A DNA stretch of 7,422 nt from Thermus_A sp040290245 (GTDB taxonomy: Bacteria > Deinococcota > Deinococci > Deinococcales > Thermaceae), in assembly GCF_040290245.1 (NCBI RefSeq), contig NZ_PSMQ01000074.1, positions 1-7,422 on the forward strand, in the 5' to 3' direction. A program made the translations under genes and the position numbers. The notes below the pieces were generated by a model. The model ran no database searches, was not told the DNA's origin, and worked only from the letters and a program-made list of their open reading frames with translations. This document shows, piece by piece, positions 1 through 6,953 of this stretch (the first letter of the stretch is position 1; each line of letters opens with the position of its first letter).

Positions 1-184
1 CCCTGCTCGGTGTTTGGCCCTTCGGACCAAAGCAGCCACTAGAACCGGCTCCAAGGTACGCTTCGCGGGACCAGGGGGAGAGGTCCCGCGACAGGACCCT
101 TCCCAGGAGTGGGTTGCTTCGCGAAGCGAACGCCGATTGGAGAAGGGGGTCCAAGCGCGTTCCAAGGGGTCGATGCTTTGAAAC
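1..184. other. Non-coding stretch rich in inverted repeats
   Basis: This stretch lies 3' of acpS and runs to the window edge. Short frames are open across it on the plus strand, but their translations are low-complexity Arg/Gly/Pro/Ser-rich and match no family I recognise, so I do not call a gene. Several hairpins can be read: 13-31 (8 pairs on the minus strand, counting one G-U), 63-91 (10 perfect pairs), 102-113 (4 pairs), 116-127 (palindrome GCTTCGCGAAGC), and a longer-range pairing of 94-102 with 142-152 that needs a two-base bulge. It could be acpS 3' UTR, an unrecognised structured RNA, or a dispersed repeat. I found no tRNA, rRNA, SRP RNA or tmRNA signature. Confidence 0.45.
63..91. 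repeat. Perfect 10-bp inverted repeat, possible acpS terminator
   Basis: The arms TCGCGGGACC (63-72) and GGTCCCGCGA (82-91) are perfect reverse complements around a 9-base purine loop. The hairpin lies about 95 bases beyond the acpS stop codon. No T-run follows it on the minus strand, so it is not a classical intrinsic terminator. It could act as a weak terminator or 3'-end stabiliser, or be part of a larger folded RNA. Confidence 0.5.
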
Positions 185-556
185 CTATTCCGCCTCTAAA
201 CTTTCCAGGACGACAACCGCCAGCGCGTATCCCCGCTCGTGGCTTAGAGAAAGGTGGGCACGAAGGCCTGCCCCTTCCATTCTGGACCGGAGTCTTTCCG
301 AAAACCGGAGGACGGGCCGCCGCCCCATGAGCTCCACCCATACGTCTTGGAAGGAAAGGGGTTCGGGCCAGCACTTCTGGAAGGCCTCCTTGGCCGCGAA
401 GCGGGCCGCGAGGGCGGGGATGGGGTCCTGGTGGTCCAAAGCGTAGGTCCGCTCCCTTTCCGTGTAGACCCGGCGCATAAACCGCTCCCCATACCGTTCC
501 AGGGCCCTCTTAATGCGGGCGATCTCCACGAGATCCGTTCCTATGGCCTCGAGCAC
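185..556 (-). CDS. acpS: Holo-[acyl-carrier-protein] synthase (AcpS)
   Basis: AcpS transfers the 4'-phosphopantetheine arm of CoA to a serine of apo-ACP, activating it for fatty acid synthesis in the cytoplasm. Numbering from the GTG start, the N-terminal motif IGTDLVEIARI (5-15) carries the Mg-binding Asp8. The second signature FAAKEAFQK (53-61) carries Glu57 and Lys61. The C-terminal stretch LSLSHERGYALAVVVLE is also typical of the family. At 123 residues it matches usual AcpS size. An in-frame TTG at 574 would add six residues, but I prefer GTG at 556: it places the motif at the usual distance from the N-terminus and lies 7 bases after a TATACT -10 box, predicting a leaderless message. The gene is divergent from rsmF. 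The family call is firm; the start is inferred. Confidence 0.93.
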   Translation of the reverse strand: MLEAIGTDLVEIARIKRALERYGERFMRRVYTERERTYALDHQDPIPALAARFAAKEAFQKCWPEPLSFQDVWVELMGRRPVLRFSERLRSRMEGAGLRAHLSLSHERGYALAVVVLESLEAE

Positions 557-563
557 GCCCAGA

Positions 564-569
564 AGTATA
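564..569 (-). promoter_or_regulatory. Putative -10 box of acpS (leaderless)
   Basis: TATACT on the minus strand ends 7 bases before the GTG at 556. That spacing puts the expected transcription start at or next to the first base of the start codon, giving a leaderless mRNA of a kind common in Deinococcota. No good -35 hexamer is visible at 16-18 bases, so the call rests on the -10 match and spacing. Confidence 0.5.
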
Positions 570-571
570 CT
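566..571 (+). promoter_or_regulatory. Putative -10 box of rsmF (near-leaderless)
   Basis: TATACT on the plus strand ends 12 bases before the rsmF ATG at 584, predicting a leader of only about 5 bases. It shares the palindrome AGTATACT (564-571) with the acpS -10 box, so the two boxes overlap and polymerase could not occupy both at once. The -35 region (ATGGCC at 543-548) is a poor match. Confidence 0.5.
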
Positions 572-583
572 CAAAGGGCTGTC

Positions 584-1965
584 ATGGCGGGCCTCGAGCT
601 TCCCAAGCCCTTCCTCACCCGGATGGCCGAGCTTCTGGGGGAGGAGTTCCCCCTTTTCCTGAAGGCCCTCACCGAGGGGAAGCGGACCTATGGCCTCCGG
701 GTGAACACCCTGAAGCTCTCCCCCGAGGCCTTCCTAAAGATCTCCCCCTGGCCCCTCCGGCCCATCCCCTGGTGCCCCGAGGGGTTCTACTACCCCGAGG
801 CGGCCCGGACCGGCCCCCATCCGTTCTTCTACGCGGGGCTTTACTACATCCAAGAGCCCAGCGCCCAGGCGGTGGGGGTCCTCCTGGACCCGAGGCCCAA
901 GGAGCGGGTTCTGGACCTGGCGGCCGCCCCTGGGGGAAAGACCACCCACCTGGCGGCCCGGATGGGAGGCGAGGGGCTCCTTGTGGCGAACGAGGTGGAT
1001 GGAAGGCGCCTCAGGGGGCTCCTGGAGAACGTGGAGCGCTGGGGAGCGCGGCTTTCCGTGGTCCAGGCCCCGCCTGGGGCTTTGGCCGAGGCCTGGGGGG
1101 CTTACTTCGACCGGGTCCTCCTGGACGCCCCCTGTTCCGGGGAGGGGATGTTCCGCAAGGACGAGGAGGCCATCCGCCACTGGGGGCCTTCCGCCCCCCG
1201 GCGGATGGGGGAGGTGCAGAAGGGGCTCCTGGCCCAGGCCGCCCGGCTGGTCCGGCCGGGAGGGGTTTTGGTCTACTCCACCTGCACCTTTGCCCCCGAG
1301 GAGAACGAGGGGGTGGTGGCCCAGTTCCTCCGGGCCCATCCGGAGTTCAGCCTGGAGGATGCCCGTTTTTGCCCTCTCTTTGCCCCCGGGGTGCCCGACT
1401 GGGGGGAGAAGAACCCGGAGCTGGTCAAGACCGCCCGGCTCTGGCCCCACCGCCTCGAGGGGGAGGGGCATTTCCTCGCCCGCTTCCGCCGCCAGGACGG
1501 AGGCCAGAGCTCCCCTCCCAAGGCGCGGACTCCCCCCCTGGCCCCTGGCACCGCGCGGCTCCTTAAGGCCTTTTTGGACGAGCTGGGGCTGGAGCTTCCG
1601 GGGCCTTTTGTGGAGCGCGCGGGCCACCTCTACTGGCTTCCCGAGGATCTCCCCACGCTTTCCGGGATCCGGGCCCCCGCCCCTGGCCTTTACCTGGGCC
1701 GGGTACAGAAAGGGCGGTTTATCCCCGCCAGGGCCCTGGCCCACCACCTGGAGCCGGAAAGGGTGCGCCTGTCCAGGCTGGACCTCACCCCGGACGACCC
1801 AAGGGCCCTGGCCTTGGCCCTTTTCNNNNNNNNNNGGAGCCGGTAAGGACGGAGGCCAGGGACGGCCTTTACCTGGCGGCGCTGAGAACCCCTGTTGGGG
1901 TCTTTTCCCTGGGCTTTGCCAGGGTCAAGAAGGGGGTGGCCCGGAGGGTGAAGGGGGAGCTGTGA
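584..1965 (+). CDS. rsmF: 16S rRNA (cytosine-5)-methyltransferase RsmF-like, NOL1/NOP2/Sun family, interrupted by a sequence gap
   Basis: This SAM-dependent enzyme makes m5C in 16S rRNA; the Thermus thermophilus RsmF is known to modify several decoding-region cytosines (1400, 1404, 1407). Numbering from ATG 584, the SAM-binding motif DLAAAPGGKT is at 111-120, the DAPCSGEG motif at 181-188 holds Cys184 (product-release cysteine), and STC at 232-234 holds Cys234 (catalytic nucleophile). Ten N (1826-1835) interrupt the gene. Read literally, the frame stops at 1846. After the gap, a different frame encodes a sensible C-terminus (GLYLAALRTPVGVFSLGFAR, then a basic tail) with TGA at 1963-1965. The true gap must therefore be 2 modulo 3 bases long and the gene is probably intact, about 457 residues or slightly more. 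Upstream in-frame codons back to 254 lie antisense to acpS and are rejected. The 3' end overlaps aroB by 41 bases. Confidence 0.93.
1826..1835. other. Assembly gap (10 N) inside rsmF
   Basis: Ten undetermined bases split rsmF after the codon for residue 414. The frame before the gap has codons starting at 1823. The frame encoding the recognisable C-terminus has codons starting at 1837, leaving base 1836 as a third codon position. The unknown insert must then be 2, 5, 8, 11 or a similar number of bases, so 10 is a placeholder rather than a measured length. Confidence 0.9.
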
Positions 1966-2971
1966 GCCGCCTCCACTCCGCGTAGACCTCCCGCAAAACC
2001 CCCTCCTCCACGGGGCGGACCTCGAGCCGCCCAAGCCCCAAGGGGACCACCCAGTGGATGGCTTCCGTCCTTTTCTTCTTGTCCCGCTGAAGGTAGGGAA
2101 GGAGGTCATCCAGGGAAAGGGGGGGCGGGGGCGGGGGGGAGAGCCAGCGGAGGAGGCGGAGGACCCGGGGAAGGAGGTCCTCCCCCCCCAAAGCCCTTCC
2201 CAGAAGGGCCGCGAAGAGGAGGCCGTAGGCCACCGCCACCCCGTGGGAGAGGGCGTGGCCTGTGGCGGCCTCGAGGGCGTGGGCCAGGGTGTGGCCCAGG
2301 TTCAAAAGCCGCCTTTCCCCCCTTTCCAAGGGGTCCTTCTCCGTGATCTCCACCTTGACCCGGACGGCCCGGACCAGGTACTCGGCCAGGCCCTCGGCCC
2401 CGGGGGAAAGGCCTTCCACCTCTAAAAGCGCCCTATCCCCGCGGATGATCCCGTGTTTGAAGGCCTCCACCAGGCCCTCCTTGAAAAGGGGGAGGGGAAG
2501 GGTCTTGAGGGCCTCGAGGTCCCCATAGACCCCTTGGGGGAAGTGGAAGGCCCCCACCAGGTTCTTCCCCTCGGGGAGGTTGAGCCCCGTCTTCCCCCCT
2601 ACGCTCGCGTCCACCAGGGCCAGGGTGGTGGTGGGGAAGGAGAGGTAAGGAATCCCCCTGAGGTAGGTGGCGGCCACAAACCCCCCCAGGTCCGTGAGGC
2701 TTCCTCCGCCCACCACCACCAAGGTGGTGTCCCGGGGAAGCCCCCTTTGGGCCCAAAAGGAGAGGACCTGGCTGTACACCCTAAGGGTCTTCGCCTCCTC
2801 CCCTCCTCGAACCCCCAGGGCGTGGGGGATCCCCCAGGCCTCCTTAAGGCCCAAGGCGAAGCCCGCCACGTTTTCGTCGTACAAAAGGGCCAGAGGCCCC
2901 CTGGGCCTCTCGGGCCGGAGGCCGCGGCCGATCACGATGGAGTAGGGGGGGTTATGCACGTCTACGCGCAT
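1925..2971 (-). CDS. aroB: 3-dehydroquinate synthase (AroB)
   Basis: AroB converts DAHP to 3-dehydroquinate, step two of the shikimate pathway, using NAD+ and a divalent metal in the cytoplasm. The 348-residue length fits the family. Visible hallmarks are GEEAKT (57-62), GGGSLTDLGGF (88-98) for nucleotide binding, PTTTLALVDASVGGKTGLN (113-131), GKNLVGAF (135-142), and the expected metal ligands Glu169 (in EAFKHG), His227 (NLGHT) and His243 (SHGVAVAYG). DKKK at 297-300 is also typical. The ATG at 2971 lies inside the aroK 3' end (20-base overlap), with AGGAG (2986-2982) 10 bases upstream, so translation is probably coupled to aroK. Oddities are six consecutive prolines (279-284) and a Pro/Ser-rich C-terminal tail encoded opposite the end of rsmF. 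Confidence 0.97.
   Translation of the reverse strand: MRVDVHNPPYSIVIGRGLRPERPRGPLALLYDENVAGFALGLKEAWGIPHALGVRGGEEAKTLRVYSQVLSFWAQRGLPRDTTLVVVGGGSLTDLGGFVAATYLRGIPYLSFPTTTLALVDASVGGKTGLNLPEGKNLVGAFHFPQGVYGDLEALKTLPLPLFKEGLVEAFKHGIIRGDRALLEVEGLSPGAEGLAEYLVRAVRVKVEITEKDPLERGERRLLNLGHTLAHALEAATGHALSHGVAVAYGLLFAALLGRALGGEDLLPRVLRLLRWLSPPPPPPLSLDDLLPYLQRDKKKRTEAIHWVVPLGLGRLEVRPVEEGVLREVYAEWRRLTAPPSPSGPPPS
2113..2139 (+). repeat. G-run tract, G-quadruplex candidate, opposite the aroB polyproline codons
   Basis: The plus strand carries four G-runs of 3, 7, 5 and 7 (2113-2115, 2119-2125, 2127-2131, 2133-2139) separated by loops of 3, 1 and 1 bases, which fits an intramolecular G-quadruplex pattern. 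On the minus strand the same bases form the C-rich codons for Pro279-Pro284 of AroB. Such a tract is also prone to homopolymer sequencing error, although the aroB frame stays intact through it. Confidence 0.6.
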
Positions 2972-3506
2972 ACTTCCAAAGCTCCTGGACGATCTCCTCC
3001 ACCACCTCCTTGGGCCTTCGCCCCTCGGTCAGGACGTGGATGGGGGCCTCCCGGTAGAGGGGCTCCCGCTCCTTCAGCAGGCGGCGGATGCGTTCCAAAG
3101 GCTCCTCTCCCTCCAGAAGGGGGCGCTGGCCGGGTTTGCGCGCCACCCGTTCTAGGATCGTCTCGGGACTTGCCCAAAGGGCCACCACAGGGCCCCGCGC
3201 CAAAAGCCTGGACCGGGTTTCCGGATCCATGAAGCTCCCGCCCCCCAGGGCTAGGACGAGGAAGTCCTTGTTGGCCAGTTCCGCCACCATCTCCTTTTCC
3301 ATCCGGCGGAAGGCCCTCTCCCCAAGGTGGCGGAAGATCTCGGGAATGGAAAGGCCGGTCCGGCGCTCGATGTACCGGTCCAGATCGATGAAGTGAAGCA
3401 TCAGGGCCTGGGCCAGCTCCCGGCCGATGCGGCTTTTCCCCACCCCCATGAACCCGGTCAGGCTCACGAAGGTGGCGGGGCGGGGGATGTCCAAAACCCT
3501 TCTCAC
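2952..3506 (-). CDS. aroK: Shikimate kinase (AroK)
   Basis: AroK phosphorylates the 3-hydroxyl of shikimate with ATP, step five of the shikimate pathway. It is a 184-residue P-loop NMP-kinase-fold protein. Walker A GFMGVGKS is at 18-25; the shikimate-binding region has IDLD (40-43) and the FxxxGExxFRxxE signature (58-70, with Arg67). GGG at 88-90 is the Walker B-like glycine motif, the lid has RPLL at 128-131, and EREPLYR (146-152) follows. The GTG start overlaps the aroC TGA as GTGA, and no good Shine-Dalgarno is close, so initiation probably depends on ribosomes ending aroC. The N-terminus is about ten residues longer ahead of the P-loop than in many family members, so a later start is possible but not needed. 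Confidence 0.96.
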   Translation of the reverse strand: MRRVLDIPRPATFVSLTGFMGVGKSRIGRELAQALMLHFIDLDRYIERRTGLSIPEIFRHLGERAFRRMEKEMVAELANKDFLVLALGGGSFMDPETRSRLLARGPVVALWASPETILERVARKPGQRPLLEGEEPLERIRRLLKEREPLYREAPIHVLTEGRRPKEVVEEIVQELWKYARRRA

Positions 3507-4654
3507 CAGGCGCGGACCCTTTCCTTATAGCGTTCTACCCGTTCCACCAGTTCTTCCAGCGTATCCCCACCGAATTTTTCCAGGTAGGCCTGGGCCAAGA
3601 CGATGGCGGAAAGGGCCATAAGGATGACGCTGGCCGCGGGCACCGCCGTGGTGTCCGAGCGCTCGAGGGCGGCCTCCTTGGCCTCGTGGGTAACCACGTC
3701 CACCGTGGGCAGGGGTTTCATCAAGGTGGCGATGGGCTTTAGGGCGGCCCGGAGGACGAGCTCCTCCCCGTTGGTCATCCCGCCCTCCAGGCCCCCGGCC
3801 CGGTTCGTCTTCCGGTAAAACCCCCGCCCCTCCTCCCAGTAGATGGGGTCGTGGACCTCGGAGCCCCGCTTCATGGCGTTTTGGAAGGCCTCCCCGATCT
3901 CCACCCCCTTGACGGCGGGGATGGAGAGGGCCATCTGGGCGAGGCGGCCGTCCAGCTTGCGGTCGAAGTGGACGTGGCTTCCCAGCCCGGGGACTAGCCC
4001 CCGGAACCGGGCCTCGATGATGCCCCCCAGGGTGTCCCCCTCGGCCTTGGCCTGGTCGACGCGGCGGACGACCTCGGCCTCCGCCTCGGGGTCCAGCATC
4101 CGCAGGGGGCTTTGCTCAATTTCCTCCTTCCGTTCCCAGGAAAAGGGGCGTTGGGACCAGACCCCGGCCATCCCCACCACATACCCCACCCCCTCCACGC
4201 CGAAGAAGGAAAGGAGTTTTAAGGCCACCCCCCCCACCGCCACTCGAGCCGCGGTCTCCCGGGCGCTGGCCCGTTCCAGGACATCCCTCAGGTCCTTGTG
4301 GCCGTACTTGATCCCCCCGGGCAGGTCGGCGTGCCCGGGCCGGGCCGCGGTAAGGGCCCGCTTGCGGGGCTCGTTCCCGGGTGCAGGGTCCATGATCTCC
4401 ATCCAGTTTTTATGGTCCCGGTTGCGGATGAGGAGGGTAAGGGGGGCCCCGGTGGTCCGGCCCGCCCGCACCCCGCTTGCAAACTCCACCTCGTCCGCTT
4501 CGATGGCCATGCGCCTTCCCCGACCGTACCCCTCCTGGCGCTTTTTGAGCCAGGGGTTGATGTCTTCCGGGACCAGGGGCAGGCCTGCGGGCAACCCTTC
4601 CACGATGGCCACGAGGAGCGGACCGTGGGACTCCCCAGCGGTGAGAAACCTCAT
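3503..4654 (-). CDS. aroC: Chorismate synthase (AroC)
   Basis: AroC removes phosphate from EPSP to make chorismate, the last common precursor of aromatic amino acids and folate; it is a cytoplasmic enzyme that needs reduced FMN. All family signatures are present in 383 residues: GESHG (7-11, His10), GYGRGRRMAIE (42-52), FASGVRAGRTTGAP (58-71), RPGHADL (105-111, His108), RASARETAARVA (128-139), NRAGGLEGGMTNGE (284-297) and RSDTTAVPAAS (332-342). The ATG at 4654 gives the canonical MRFLTAGESHG start and sits 6 bases after a perfect TATAAT, implying a leaderless message. It is the first gene of the aroC-aroK-aroB block, ending in a four-base overlap with aroK. Confidence 0.98.
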   Translation of the reverse strand: MRFLTAGESHGPLLVAIVEGLPAGLPLVPEDINPWLKKRQEGYGRGRRMAIEADEVEFASGVRAGRTTGAPLTLLIRNRDHKNWMEIMDPAPGNEPRKRALTAARPGHADLPGGIKYGHKDLRDVLERASARETAARVAVGGVALKLLSFFGVEGVGYVVGMAGVWSQRPFSWERKEEIEQSPLRMLDPEAEAEVVRRVDQAKAEGDTLGGIIEARFRGLVPGLGSHVHFDRKLDGRLAQMALSIPAVKGVEIGEAFQNAMKRGSEVHDPIYWEEGRGFYRKTNRAGGLEGGMTNGEELVLRAALKPIATLMKPLPTVDVVTHEAKEAALERSDTTAVPAASVILMALSAIVLAQAYLEKFGGDTLEELVERVERYKERVRAW

Positions 4655-4660
4655 AAAGGC

Positions 4661-4666
4661 ATTATA
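4661..4666 (-). promoter_or_regulatory. Consensus -10 box of aroC (leaderless promoter)
   Basis: The minus strand has a perfect TATAAT ending exactly 6 bases before the aroC ATG, which puts the expected transcription start on the A of the start codon. No -35 hexamer is recognisable at 16-19 bases upstream, since that region is the G/C-rich hairpin. The box shares its first bases with the 3' arm of the hairpin after pilQ. Confidence 0.6.
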
Positions 4667-4691
4667 GGGGCCGCCTAGGGGCGGCCCCTAT
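4664..4691 (-). terminator. Hairpin after pilQ, probable terminator or attenuating structure
   Basis: The arms ATAGGGGCCGCC (4664-4675) and GGCGGCCCCTAT (4680-4691) pair perfectly over 12 bases around a four-base loop. The hairpin begins three bases past the pilQ TAG. It is very G/C rich, but on the minus strand it is followed by AATGCCTTT rather than a long T-run, so termination efficiency is uncertain. It separates the pil genes from the aro genes. Confidence 0.7.
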
Positions 4692-4694
4692 GGG

Positions 4695-6953
4695 CTAACG
4701 GCTCGCCTCTTTGAGGATCTCCGCGGTGATGACCACCAGAAGCTCCTTGTCCGTGGAGTCGCTCGAGCGCTGCTTGAAGAGCTCCCCGATCAGGGGGATG
4801 TCCATCAGGAGGGGTACCCCTTGGACGGTCTGGTTGTTTTCCTGGGAGGTCAGGCCGCCCAGGACCACGGTCTGGCCGTCTCTGACCCGCAAGGTGGTGG
4901 TCACCACCTGTTTGGTGAACCGGTCCACGTCCCCGTCCACGGGGTTGCGCTGCACATTCCCCGAGACCTCTGCCTTGATGTTCAGAAGGATCTGGCCGTC
5001 CGCGGTGATCTGGGGGGTGACCTCCACGATGATGCCGATGTCAAAGGGCACCTTCTCCACGTTGTTGTTCACCACCCGGCGGATGAAGAAGGTCTCCCCC
5101 GACTGGAGCCGGGCGGTCTGGTTGTTCAGCACGGTCTGGTTCACGTCCCTCAGCGCCCGGGAAAGCCCCTGCCGCTGGAGGGCGTCCAGGGTGGCCACGA
5201 TGTTCAAGGCGGCCAGGCTCCGGGTGGAGTCAAAGATGAGGGAGAGGCCCCTGTCCAGGATGCTCGCTACCAGGTTTCCCCCCGCGAGGGTGTTCCACCG
5301 CACCCCCAGGGCCTGGGAGAAGTTGCTCTGCACCTCCTGGATGCGCACCCGTAAGTTCACCTGGGGCACCGCCTGGTCCAGCTTGGGGATCAGCGCCTCC
5401 ACGAGCTCGAGGTCCTCCTGGGTTCCCGTGACGATCAGGGTGTTGGTCCGCTCGTCGGCCACCACCGTGGCCTTGGACGGGGTGGGGCCGGCGGGCTGGG
5501 CCTGCTGGCCCTGGGCCTGGGGGGCGGTTTTGGACAAAAGGGCTTCCTGGAGGACCCTGGCCAGGTCCTTGGCCCTGGCGTTGGAAAGCTGGTAGGTGCG
5601 CTGGAACAGGGCGGGGCCCTGCTCGGGGGGGCGGTCGATCTGGGCCAGGAGGGCTTGGACTTCGAGCTGCTGTTTTTCCGTACCCCGGACAGCGAGGAGG
5701 TTCTGCCCGGGGACGGTCTGGACAAGGGTCCCCGGCACCTCCCGGGCCAGGAAGCCCGCGATCTTCTCCGCGTCTACGAAGCGCAGGGGGTAGAGCTTCC
5801 GCACCGTGGCCTCCTGGGGCGGGGGCGGGGCCTGGGGGGGAAGGTCCAAGGCCTTGAGGAGCTCGGCGAAAAGGGCCTGGTCGGCCTCCGTAGCCTCCAC
5901 CAAGAGGGCTTTGGGGTTTCCGGGAACGGCCTCCAGGCGGACGGAAGGGAGATCCTTGGAAAGGAGGGGTTTGAGCCGGGCCTGGGCCTCCTCGGAGCTA
6001 AGGTTTTGCAGGGTGTAGACCCGGCGGACCACCTTGGGCACGTCCAGGGCCTTGAGGAGCTCCGCCAGCCTGGCGTGCTCCGTCTCCGTGGCCACCACCA
6101 CCGCCTTTTTGGGGTCGGTGGGGAAGGGGGCGATCCGGGCTCCTGGGAGCTGGGTCTGGAGGAAGGGCAGAACCTCGGGGAAGGAGGCGTGGGTAAGGGC
6201 GTAGGTCCGCTCGATCCGGGCCTCCGGGGCCTTCACTGCCGGGAGGGGGCGGAAGTCGATCCCCGCCCGCTGGAGGATGTCCGTAAATCGGGTGTGCTGC
6301 TCCGGGGTGGCCAGAATGGAGAGGATGGCCTTGAGCCTGCCCGACTCCTCCACCACGATCCAGTTCACACTGGGCCCCCCCGCCTCCCGGGACAAAAAGG
6401 GCAGGAGGTCGTTCTGCACCCAGGCCTTGGCCGACTCCACACTGGAGACCACCTGGACCTGGCCCCCCTGGCCTTGAACGGGGATACGGTAAGCGGCCTC
6501 GGGGATGCCCACCAGGTAGGGCCTCCGCTCCGCGGCCCCCGCCCGGCTCGGTGCATCCACCAAGGCGGTGATCACCTGGCTAGGGGCCACCACCACCACG
6601 TCCGGGGGGAGGAAGAGGTAGTCCAGGTTGTACTGGCTCCCATAGGTGCTGAACAGAAGGTCCCACACCTCCCTAAAGGGTTTTCCCCCGAAGTCCAGCT
6701 TGACGAAGGGCAAGGGGGGCTGGGCCTTGCTGGGGTCGCCGGAGGCCTCAAAGGCCCGGTAGATCAAGGGCTGCAGCCCCACGCTCTTGGCCAGGGCTTC
6801 CAAAACCACGTCCAGGGGCAGGACCTGCCCGGCCTTGGGGGCCTCGGAGACCTTGAAACTTACCGGCTGGTCAAACCGCGCCTCTTTGGGCAAGGCACCC
6901 GCCAAGGCGGGCAGGGCTAGGGCGAGGATAAGTGCTGGGAACAAGGGTTTCAC
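4695..6953 (-). CDS. pilQ: Type IV pilus / competence secretin PilQ
   Basis: PilQ forms the outer-membrane ring through which type IV pili extend; in Thermus it is also needed for natural transformation. The 752 residues start with a signal peptide (MKP, then a hydrophobic Leu/Ala stretch to about 18, with likely cleavage after ALA or AGA). Tandem N-type domains follow: the best-defined modules begin near 249 (RTYALTH), 310 (RRVYTLQ), 385 (RKLYPLR) and 452 (RTYQLSN). A Pro-rich linker lies at 372-380 and a Gln/Pro-rich insert at about 478-492. The secretin core occupies about 530-748, with DIGIIVEVTPQI (638-649), RDGQTVVLGGLTS (691-703) and the signature VPLLMDIPLIGELF (713-726). The GTG start overlaps the upstream stop as GTGA and has a strong Shine-Dalgarno. 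Family identity is certain; the domain boundaries are estimates. Confidence 0.98.
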   Translation of the reverse strand: MKPLFPALILALALPALAGALPKEARFDQPVSFKVSEAPKAGQVLPLDVVLEALAKSVGLQPLIYRAFEASGDPSKAQPPLPFVKLDFGGKPFREVWDLLFSTYGSQYNLDYLFLPPDVVVVAPSQVITALVDAPSRAGAAERRPYLVGIPEAAYRIPVQGQGGQVQVVSSVESAKAWVQNDLLPFLSREAGGPSVNWIVVEESGRLKAILSILATPEQHTRFTDILQRAGIDFRPLPAVKAPEARIERTYALTHASFPEVLPFLQTQLPGARIAPFPTDPKKAVVVATETEHARLAELLKALDVPKVVRRVYTLQNLSSEEAQARLKPLLSKDLPSVRLEAVPGNPKALLVEATEADQALFAELLKALDLPPQAPPPPQEATVRKLYPLRFVDAEKIAGFLAREVPGTLVQTVPGQNLLAVRGTEKQQLEVQALLAQIDRPPEQGPALFQRTYQLSNARAKDLARVLQEALLSKTAPQAQGQQAQPAGPTPSKATVVADERTNTLIVTGTQEDLELVEALIPKLDQAVPQVNLRVRIQEVQSNFSQALGVRWNTLAGGNLVASILDRGLSLIFDSTRSLAALNIVATLDALQRQGLSRALRDVNQTVLNNQTARLQSGETFFIRRVVNNNVEKVPFDIGIIVEVTPQITADGQILLNIKAEVSGNVQRNPVDGDVDRFTKQVVTTTLRVRDGQTVVLGGLTSQENNQTVQGVPLLMDIPLIGELFKQRSSDSTDKELLVVITAEILKEASR

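Noticed and set aside
1..40. Possible SRP RNA or tRNA fragment (hairpin followed by AGCAGCC)
   Set aside because: The loop and asymmetric bulge do not match the SRP GGAA/AGCAG core, and no tRNA T-arm (GGTTCRANNCC) fits on either strand.
156..184. CRISPR-repeat-like GTTTCAAAGC on the minus strand
   Set aside because: There is only one copy, with no spaced repeats; superficial similarity to Thermus repeats starting GTTTCAAA is not enough.
557..574. TTG start adding six residues to AcpS
   Set aside because: The GTG at 556 gives the standard distance to the GTDLVEI motif and matches the expected transcription start; the TTG would lie upstream of that start.
254..583. In-frame 5' extension of rsmF (110 extra residues)
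   Set aside because: It lies antisense to acpS, has low-complexity composition, and would displace the methyltransferase from its normal size; the ATG at 584 follows a -10 box and gives the family's usual length.
734..1747. Long minus-strand frame opposite rsmF
   Set aside because: It is Gly/Pro-rich with no recognisable domain, as expected from the antisense of a high-G+C coding gene.
5655..6920. 421-codon plus-strand frame opposite pilQ
   Set aside because: It is antisense to a certain gene, Gly/Leu/His-rich with no family features; it arises from biased third positions.
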